Origin: an uncultured Clostridia bacterium
GTDB lineage: Bacteria > Bacillota > Clostridia > Oscillospirales > Acutalibacteraceae
Reading direction: 5' to 3'
Length of the DNA stretch: 10,092 bases
NCBI GenBank assembly: GCA_937912045.1
Contig: CALDPI010000151.1
Coordinates: 1-10,092, forward strand
Within the stretch, counting starts at the first letter, position 1, and each line of letters opens with the position of its first letter. Both the position numbers and the translations under genes were made by a program. The notes under the pieces were generated by a model that worked only from the letters and a program-made list of their open reading frames with translations, had not been told where the DNA came from and ran no database searches. This document shows, piece after piece, positions 5,353 through 10,092 of this stretch.

Positions 5353-5790
5353 TTATTTGTTTTTAATCCAACGGCTGAGTTTTTTCTTTGCATAAGGGCT
5401 GGAGGTTGGATTAACAAGGGAGGAATAAAGCGCGTTGCAGTTTTGGCATTTTTCGCTTCCTTCCTTATTAACCGTTCCGCACTTAATGCATTCCCAAGTG
5501 CCGTTTGACTTTTCTGTGTATATCTGTTTTTGCGTGTTATCCTCGGTTGTTTCGGTAATTAATGATTTGTCATTTATCTTTTTGATTTCATATTTATTGC
5601 GGCGAACTTCGTCAAAAAGTCGTTCGATATTATCCATATTGCTGATTATTGCAACAATGGGAACAATTTGAAGAATTCCCAAGGCTAATGCCACAAAAGA
5701 ATAAATGACAGAGCTTGAAAGTGTTGCAAAAAATAGAACGGCAACGCCAAGTATATCCAAAGCTAAAAGTATGTAGAGCGTTTTTTTCAT
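5353..5790 (-). CDS. Small membrane protein with zinc ribbon
   Basis: I do not recognise a named family for this 145-residue protein. It has two hydrophobic helices (about 5-24 and 29-50), a charged and possibly coiled stretch (52-75), a polar linker and a zinc ribbon WECIKCG...KCQNC with Cys101, Cys104, Cys115 and Cys118 in a regular C-x2-C-x10-C-x2-C pattern. A basic tail (KKKLSRWIKNK) ends it. The helix pair followed by a cytoplasmic ribbon suggests an inner-membrane protein with the ribbon inside. GGTGAG lies five bases before the start at 5790. It converges on a deacetylase 3' end just as the larger zinc-ribbon gene at 4230-5018 does. Its base composition looks closer to the surrounding genome than that of the larger gene. 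Function is unknown. Confidence 0.82.
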   Translation of the reverse strand: MKKTLYILLALDILGVAVLFFATLSSSVIYSFVALALGILQIVPIVAIISNMDNIERLFDEVRRNKYEIKKINDKSLITETTEDNTQKQIYTEKSNGTWECIKCGTVNKEGSEKCQNCNALYSSLVNPTSSPYAKKKLSRWIKNK

Positions 5791-5822
5791 ATCATCTCAC
5801 CATTTATGCGTGCTTTTTTAAA

Positions 5823-5851
5823 AGTATAGCATAGTTGTTTTTAAAAGGCAA
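5823..5851 (-). promoter_or_regulatory. Promoter of the small zinc-ribbon gene
   Basis: On the minus strand, TTGCCT (5851-5846) and TATACT (5828-5823) are 17 bases apart, and the -10 box is preceded by TGC, an extended -10. The start would be near 5816. Confidence 0.5.
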
Positions 5852-5938
5852 CATATGTATTATTCTCATTTTAAAGCATAATGAGTTAAAAATGCTATAA
5901 AATGGCACAGAAATGCTAAAAGTATATTATAAGTATAG

Positions 5939-5967
5939 TTGAAATTTTGTTTTTTATGGGGTATAAT
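5939..5967 (+). promoter_or_regulatory. Sigma-A-type promoter of the GH94 gene
   Basis: TTGAAA (5939-5944) and TATAAT (5962-5967) are 17 bases apart, the same boxes and spacing as the pfkA promoter. The start near 5974 leaves a leader of about 48 bases. No catabolite-response-like operator was recognised in the 231-base gap between 5790 and 6022, which otherwise holds this promoter and the divergent one at 5823-5851. Confidence 0.8.
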
Positions 5968-6021
5968 TTTTATGGTATAAAAAACCTTCAGTCAAAAAAT
6001 TTAAGCAAAGGAAAAGTAATT

Positions 6022-8415
6022 ATGCAATACGGTTATTTTGATGAGAAAAATCGTGAATACGTTATCACCAACCCTGCAACACCGGGCCCTTGGGTAAACT
6101 ATCTGGGTGACCCTGCATATGGCGCAATCGTTTCCAATAATGCAGGCGGTTACAGCTTTGAAAAGAGCGGTGCTAAGGGCAGAATTCTGCGTTACCATTT
6201 TAACGATGCAGACGACCCGGGCAGATACGTTTATATCCGCGATGAGCAGGACGGTGATTTTTGGTCTGCTTCCTGGCAGCCTGTCGGAAAGCCGCTTGAT
6301 ACATATAAAAACGAATGCCGTCACGGAACCGCTTATACCGAAATCACGGCAGATTACCGCGATATTACGTCAAAGGTTCTATATTATGTGCCGATGGGCA
6401 AGACCTATGAGGTTTGGCGCGTTCGCCTGCAAAACAACGGTAGTACCGAAAGAAAACTTTCTGTATTTGGTTACTGCGAATTTACAACCGAAAGTGACTA
6501 TGAAACCGACCAGGTTAACCTGCAGTATTCACAGTTCATCCCCAAAACCTATTTTGACGGTAACCGCATTACAATGGTTTCAAACGAGAGCTGTGTCGAG
6601 GTTTTGAACGGCAGTATTGCAAATTATCGTTTCTTCGGCCTTGAGGGTGCACCTGTTGTCAGCTGTGACGGTGATAAAAAGACCTTCCTCGGAATGTATA
6701 ACGGTTACGGCAGGCCGGCCGCTGTTCAGAACGGCAAGTGCTCGGGCACAATGTGCTATAACACCAATCCTTGCGGTGCTCTTCACACCGTTATCACCCT
6801 TTCTCCTGGTGAGAGCCGCGAGTTTGTGTTTGCCCTCGGCCAGAAAAAGCGCGATGAGGCGGCTGAGATTTTGGCTTCATACAAGGACGTTTCGGTTGTC
6901 GAGCGTGAGCTTGCTGAGCTTAAAAATTATTGGCACTCAAAGCTGGATAACTTCCACGTTGAAACGCCTGATGAGAAGTTTAATGCAATGCTCAACACCT
7001 GGAATGCTTTCCAGTGCTTTATAACATTTGTTTGGTCGCGTGCTGCGTCACTCATATACTGCGGTCAGCGTAACGGCTACGGCTACCGCGATACCGTTCA
7101 GGATATTCAGGGCATTATCCATCTCGACCCCGAGAGAGCAAGAACCTTGCTCACGTTTATGCTGTCTGCACAGGTTAATAACGGTGCAGGTCTGCCGCTG
7201 GTTAAATACACCCATAACGCAGGTCACGAGGATACACCCGATGATGCATCCTACGTCAAGGAAACAGGACATCCGCACTACCGCGCGGACGATGCTATGT
7301 GGCTTTTCCCGACGGTCTATAAATACATTGCAGAAACGGGTAATGCTGCATATCTTGACGAGGTTATTCCCTTTGCGAACAAGGAAGAGGGAACGGTTTA
7401 TGAGCACTTAAAGCGCGCTATTGATTTCAGTTTAAATCACCTTGCTGCTCACAAGATGCCTGCCGGCCTTTATGCCGACTGGAATGACTGTCTTAGAATG
7501 GGCGAAAAGGGCGAATCAACCTTCGTTGCAATGCAGCTCTATATGGCAATGAATATTCTAAAAGGCTTTGCCAAATATAAAAATGATGCCGACTACGTTG
7601 ATTTCTTAAGCGCAAAGGCGAGCGAGCTTTATGATATTATTCAGAAAAACTGCTGGAATGAGGACCGCTTTATAAGAGGTATCCGCGAGGATGGCGTGCC
7701 TGTTGGTGCCCGCACCGATATTGAGGCTAATATGTGGCTCAATCCTCAGTCTTGGGGCGTAATTTCTGGCATTTCAACAGAAGAACAGGCAGAGGTATCG
7801 CTTGAGAAGGTGCACGAAATTCTTAACACTCCATACGGCGTATCGCTTTTGTATCCGCCTTATGAAAAGCATTTCTTCAACGGCGCTTTGATGACGCTCT
7901 TTAACCCATACACAAAGGAAAACGGCGGTATTTTCTCACAGCCGCAGGGTTGGCTTATACTTGCCGAATCGCTCATGGGCCATGGAGACCGCGCATATGA
8001 ATATTTCTGTGAATCTTCACCTGCTTATATGAACGATAAGGCAGAAATCCGTGTGCTTGAGCCGTACGTTCACGGCCAGTTTACCGAAAGCAAGGGCTCA
8101 CCCTTTGCGGGCAGGTCACACGTTCACTGGCTCACCGGTACCGCCTCTACCGTTATGGTTGGCTGTGTTGAGGGTATCTGCGGAATACGCCCGGGAATTG
8201 ATTATATTGATATTTGTCCCGCACTTCCGTCCGAATGGAAGAGCATCAAGATTGATAAAACCTTCCGCGGTAAGAGATTGCATATCACGGTTAACAATCC
8301 CGAGGGAAAGCAGGGTAAGGGTGCTGTTTGTACCGTCAACGGCAAAACTCTTGATGGTTACCGCATACCTGTATCAATGCTGACCGACGAAACCGATATT
8401 GTTGTAAATTTCTAA
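6022..8415 (+). CDS. GH94 beta-glycoside (disaccharide) phosphorylase
   Basis: GH94 enzymes split beta-linked disaccharides or oligosaccharides with phosphate, inverting the anomer to give an alpha-sugar-1-phosphate and a free sugar, in the cytoplasm. The 797 residues match cellobiose and chitobiose phosphorylases (about 800). The N-terminus MQYGYFDEKNREYVITNP is the usual GH94 opening and sets the start at 6022, after AAAGGAAA; an ATG at 5947 would add 25 unrelated residues. Key motifs are GDFWSASWQPV (78-88), CRHGTAY (99-105), GYRDTVQD (354-361), ADWNDC (485-490) with general-acid Asp489, ENGGIF (633-638) and HWLTGT near the C-terminus. The order fits the beta-sandwich, linker, alpha/alpha-barrel and C-terminal jelly roll. 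No signal peptide is seen. Cellobiose, laminaribiose, chitobiose or another beta-disaccharide could be the substrate; motifs alone do not decide. It is monocistronic, with no sugar transporter or regulator adjacent. Confidence 0.93.
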   Translation: MQYGYFDEKNREYVITNPATPGPWVNYLGDPAYGAIVSNNAGGYSFEKSGAKGRILRYHFNDADDPGRYVYIRDEQDGDFWSASWQPVGKPLDTYKNECRHGTAYTEITADYRDITSKVLYYVPMGKTYEVWRVRLQNNGSTERKLSVFGYCEFTTESDYETDQVNLQYSQFIPKTYFDGNRITMVSNESCVEVLNGSIANYRFFGLEGAPVVSCDGDKKTFLGMYNGYGRPAAVQNGKCSGTMCYNTNPCGALHTVITLSPGESREFVFALGQKKRDEAAEILASYKDVSVVERELAELKNYWHSKLDNFHVETPDEKFNAMLNTWNAFQCFITFVWSRAASLIYCGQRNGYGYRDTVQDIQGIIHLDPERARTLLTFMLSAQVNNGAGLPLVKYTHNAGHEDTPDDASYVKETGHPHYRADDAMWLFPTVYKYIAETGNAAYLDEVIPFANKEEGTVYEHLKRAIDFSLNHLAAHKMPAGLYADWNDCLRMGEKGESTFVAMQLYMAMNILKGFAKYKNDADYVDFLSAKASELYDIIQKNCWNEDRFIRGIREDGVPVGARTDIEANMWLNPQSWGVISGISTEEQAEVSLEKVHEILNTPYGVSLLYPPYEKHFFNGALMTLFNPYTKENGGIFSQPQGWLILAESLMGHGDRAYEYFCESSPAYMNDKAEIRVLEPYVHGQFTESKGSPFAGRSHVHWLTGTASTVMVGCVEGICGIRPGIDYIDICPALPSEWKSIKIDKTFRGKRLHITVNNPEGKQGKGAVCTVNGKTLDGYRIPVSMLTDETDIVVNF

Positions 8416-8420
8416 ATTTT

Positions 8421-8453
8421 AAAGACGGTGAACGCGAGTTCGCCGTCTTTTTT
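8421..8453 (+). terminator. Terminator of the GH94 gene
   Basis: AGACGGTGAAC (8423-8433) pairs with GTTCGCCGTCT (8438-8448), one pair being G-T, around a GCGA tetraloop (8434-8437). Six T residues follow. Confidence 0.92.
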
Positions 8454-8454
8454 C

Positions 8455-8483
8455 TTGAATATTAGATTTGTTTATTGTAAAAT
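8455..8483 (+). promoter_or_regulatory. Possible promoter of the C39-like gene
   Basis: TTGAAT (8455-8460) and TAAAAT (8478-8483) are 17 bases apart. The predicted start near 8490 falls at the first base of the ribosome binding site GAGGTGA, so the leader would be about 11 bases, unusually short. Confidence 0.5.
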
Positions 8484-8500
8484 TCAGTTGAGGTGATTTT

Positions 8501-8866
8501 ATGTCGATTGTGGAAAAACCTGTGCATATTTATGAACCAAATCCTTTGGCGTGCGGTCAGGCGGTGCTTTCAATGCTGTCGGGCGATGGGGTTGATAGTG
8601 TTATGTCGCTGGTTAAAACAGAGCGTGAAACAAAGCTTAAGGATATGTTTTCGGCGCTTGAATATTATGGCATTAAGTATTCGCGCGAGCGCAAACAGGT
8701 CACAAAAAAGGAAGCCCTGCCGCCTGTCTGCATTCTCAGCCTTGAAACACCGCATTGTTGGCATTGGTCGTTATATTTTGACGGGATTTTCTACGACCCC
8801 GAATATGGCGTTTTGGAGGATTTTCCGCCATCAAACAGAAGATATTATTTTGAAATATTTAAATAA
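8501..8866 (+). CDS. Small C39-like cysteine-peptidase-fold protein
   Basis: This 121-residue cytoplasmic protein has no signal peptide. NPLACGQAVLSML (14-26) resembles the active-site helix of papain-like C39 peptidases, with Cys18 as nucleophile and Gln20 close by. HWSLYFDGIFYDPEYG (88-103) resembles the C39 histidine/aspartate segment, with His88 and Asp99 as candidate partners; His85 is an alternative. The fold is therefore inferred from local motifs, and the substrate is unknown. At 121 residues it is shorter than the usual peptidase domain of about 130-150. It is not fused to an ABC transporter, and no bacteriocin-like precursor or transporter is adjacent. GAGGTGA five bases upstream selects this start. 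An overlapping frame at 8493-8882 is a shadow, since it lacks a ribosome binding site and domain signal. It stands alone between two terminators. Confidence 0.75.
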   Translation: MSIVEKPVHIYEPNPLACGQAVLSMLSGDGVDSVMSLVKTERETKLKDMFSALEYYGIKYSRERKQVTKKEALPPVCILSLETPHCWHWSLYFDGIFYDPEYGVLEDFPPSNRRYYFEIFK

Positions 8867-8901
8867 TCGGCACGGGATATGAATTCCTGCGCCGATTTTT
8901 T
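8865..8901 (+). terminator. Terminator of the C39-like gene
   Basis: AATCGGCACGGGA (8865-8877) pairs with TCCTGCGCCGATT (8885-8897) with one A-C mismatch and one G-T pair, followed by T residues through 8901. The stop codon overlaps the base of the stem. Confidence 0.85.
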
Positions 8902-8952
8902 GTTTTTTGATTATTTTTTTGCCGTTTTGTCAAAATTAAAGTAAACAATAAC

Positions 8953-8981
8953 TTGACAGGAGCGGCAAATGACATTAAAAT
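8953..8981 (+). promoter_or_regulatory. Sigma-A-type promoter of the RNase J gene
   Basis: TTGACA (8953-8958) and TAAAAT (8976-8981) are 17 bases apart, the same boxes as the T-box promoter. The start near 8988 gives a leader of about 105 bases before the RNase J start. Confidence 0.75.
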
Positions 8982-9079
8982 TATTCTGGATATATATTAT
9001 TAATTATATACACTGTTTGTTTTACATATGTGGCTTAAGTCACAAGACGGAAAACGCTGTTATCCGTGTCAAAAGTTAG
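8969..9079 (+). CDS. Possible 36-codon ORF upstream of RNase J
   Basis: ATG 8969 has AGGAG (8958-8962) six bases before it and opens a frame of 36 residues with a hydrophobic N-terminal half (LFWIYIINYIHCLFYICGL) and a charged tail, ending in TAG at 9077-9079. That stop overlaps the AGGAGG of the RNase J gene, an arrangement seen in translational coupling. However, the promoter boxes at 8953-8981 overlap its ribosome binding site and first codons, so transcripts from that promoter would not contain its start. Both readings cannot operate on the same RNA. No family is recognised. Confidence 0.25.
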   Translation: MTLKLFWIYIINYIHCLFYICGLSHKTENAVIRVKS

Positions 9080-9083
9080 GAGG
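9078..9083 (+). promoter_or_regulatory. Ribosome binding site of the RNase J gene
   Basis: AGGAGG, a full consensus site, lies ten bases before ATG 9094. It supports 9094 as the start even though the first 58 or so codons precede the conserved domain. Confidence 0.85.
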
Positions 9084-9093
9084 AAATAATTTA

Positions 9094-10092
9094 ATGGCAG
9101 AAAAAATGCCCAAAGAAAAAAGCAAGACAAAAAATACTGCTAAATCATTTACTAAAAATTCAGCAAAGAAAACAACGGCTAAGGGTGTAAATGGTTCTAC
9201 TTCCCAAAAGCGCACCCAGACCCAAAAGGGAAAAGGACAGACAAAGAATTATTCTAAACAGAAGTCTATTGAAAAGCTGAACATTATTCCGCTTGGCGGT
9301 TTGGGGGAAATTGGAAAAAATATCACTGCATACGAGTATAAAAACGATATATTCTTAGTCGATTGCGGAATGGCTTTCCCGGATGAAGATACACCCGGCA
9401 TTGATATCGTAATTCCTGATTTTGGTTATCTTTTGAAAAACCAGGATAAAATTCGTGGACTTGTAATCACACACGGACACGAAGACCACATCGGCGCGGT
9501 GCCTTATCTTTTAAAGAACATTAACGTTCCGATATATGCTACGCGCCTGACGATTGGTTTGATTGAGGGTAAGCTGCGTGAGCACAGATTGCTTGAATCG
9601 GCAAATCTTAACACGGTCGAGCCCGGCAAATCGATAAAACTTGGGGCCTTTTCTATTGAATTTATCCACGTCAACCATTCAATCCCCGGAGCTGTTGCGT
9701 TGGCGGTGCGTTGTCCTGCAGGCCTTGTTGTTCAGACGGGCGACTTTAAGATTGATACAACCCCGATACACGACGACGTGATTGACCTTTCAAGATTCGG
9801 TGAGCTTGGAAATGAAGGCGTTTTGGCACTTCTTTCCGATTCGACCAATGCAGAGCGTCCCGGATTTACCTCGACCGAGAGGATTGTTGGAGAATCATTT
9901 TCAAATTTCTTCCAAAAGGCCGGTGACAGCCGTATAATCGTTGCTACGTTCTCTTCAAATATTCACCGAATTCAGCAAATTATTGACGAGGCGGTGCGTT
10001 GTGGAAGGAAGGTTGCCATTTCAGGCAGGAGTATGACAAACGTTGTATCTGTTGCAACAGAGCTTGTTGCAATTGCGGCACCGCAACCGAAA
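9094..10092 (+). CDS. rnj: Ribonuclease J, 5' part, with a basic N-terminal tail
   Basis: RNase J is a metallo-beta-lactamase-fold enzyme with 5'-to-3' exonuclease and endonuclease activity, central to mRNA decay and rRNA maturation in Bacillota. The frame is open to the window end and gives 333 residues of about 550-620. Residues 1-58 are low-complexity and rich in Lys, Thr, Ser, Gln and Asn, with no predicted fold. The catalytic domain starts at LNIIPLGGLGEIGKN (62-76). HGHEDH (127-132) is the metal-binding motif, VNHSIPG (193-199) and TGDFK (215-219) supply further ligands (His195, Asp217), and SDSTNAERPG (248-257) and SSNIHR (287-292) are family marks. The tail resembles basic extensions known from some actinobacterial and clostridial RNase J and could bind RNA; that is inference. 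Whether this is the J1 or J2 paralogue cannot be told from this part. Confidence 0.95.
   Translation, partial: MAEKMPKEKSKTKNTAKSFTKNSAKKTTAKGVNGSTSQKRTQTQKGKGQTKNYSKQKSIEKLNIIPLGGLGEIGKNITAYEYKNDIFLVDCGMAFPDEDTPGIDIVIPDFGYLLKNQDKIRGLVITHGHEDHIGAVPYLLKNINVPIYATRLTIGLIEGKLREHRLLESANLNTVEPGKSIKLGAFSIEFIHVNHSIPGAVALAVRCPAGLVVQTGDFKIDTTPIHDDVIDLSRFGELGNEGVLALLSDSTNAERPGFTSTERIVGESFSNFFQKAGDSRIIVATFSSNIHRIQQIIDEAVRCGRKVAISGRSMTNVVSVATELVAIAAPQPK

Noticed and set aside
5854..5936. Loose repeats of AATGCTA in the intergenic stretch (near 5891 and 5911)
   Set aside because: They are too short and AT-rich to be distinguished from chance, with no spacer regularity of a CRISPR or iteron array.
5947..6021. 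Extension of the GH94 gene to an ATG at 5947
   Set aside because: It would place the start inside the promoter and add 25 residues before the standard GH94 opening MQYGYFD. ATG 6022 has AAAGGAAA upstream.
6107..7411. Long plus-strand frames in a second phase inside the GH94 gene
   Set aside because: They are Arg/Ser/Thr-rich shadow translations, and the GH94 frame is conserved across the whole stretch.
8493..8882. 129-codon frame overlapping the C39-like gene
   Set aside because: Its start lies within the ribosome binding site of the 8501 gene, it runs into the terminator, and it has no recognisable motif.

Overview
The window looks like Clostridia (Bacillota), probably an anaerobic gut member of the Oscillospirales/Ruminococcaceae type. 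The basis is a T-box leader, strong AGGAGG-type ribosome binding sites, TTGACA/TTGAAA promoters with exact 17-base spacers, RNase J, a PdaB-type deacetylase and a GH94 phosphorylase. The taxonomic placement is inference from style and gene families; no search was run.

Layout. (1) Bases 1-750 hold the 3' end of mraY and the first 110 or so codons of murD, in the usual peptidoglycan (dcw) order. murD breaks off before its ATP-binding loop, exactly where the promoter of the next gene begins. Codon style also changes here (AAA/GGA-rich before, AAG/GGC/GGT mixed after), so this is either a rearrangement breakpoint or an assembly join. (2) Bases 733-1779 hold pfkA with its own promoter and no visible terminator. 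(3) Bases 1784-3407 hold a promoter, a complete T-box leader with a TGG (Trp) specifier and terminator, a possible 16-codon leader ORF, and a lone trpB. No trpA or other trp gene is visible. (4) Bases 3423-5790 hold a repeated module: a polysaccharide deacetylase converging on a membrane/zinc-ribbon gene. Copy A has an intact deacetylase and an AT-rich six-helix zinc-ribbon protein. Copy B has only the last 81 codons of a diverged deacetylase and a smaller two-helix zinc-ribbon protein. (5) Bases 5939-8453 hold a GH94 glycoside phosphorylase with promoter and terminator. (6) Bases 8455-8901 hold a small C39-like cysteine-peptidase-fold protein. (7) From 8953 to the end is the 5' part of an RNase J gene with a long basic N-terminal tail, preceded by a possible 36-codon ORF.

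How the genes fit. Most units after the breakpoint are monocistronic with their own promoter and terminator, so this is not one operon. Two genes serve sugar phosphate metabolism: the GH94 enzyme would release glucose-1-phosphate-type products that can feed glycolysis at PfkA. The Trp T-box makes trpB respond to uncharged tRNA-Trp; a lone TrpB suggests indole salvage or a distant partner. The deacetylase acts on cell-wall glycan outside the membrane. The zinc-ribbon membrane proteins are unrecognised but are twice found tail-to-tail with it.

The most unusual part is 3462-5790: an orphan in-frame deacetylase 3' end beside an intact paralogue, with an AT-rich membrane gene between them. I saw no tRNA, rRNA, CRISPR array, transposase or integrase.
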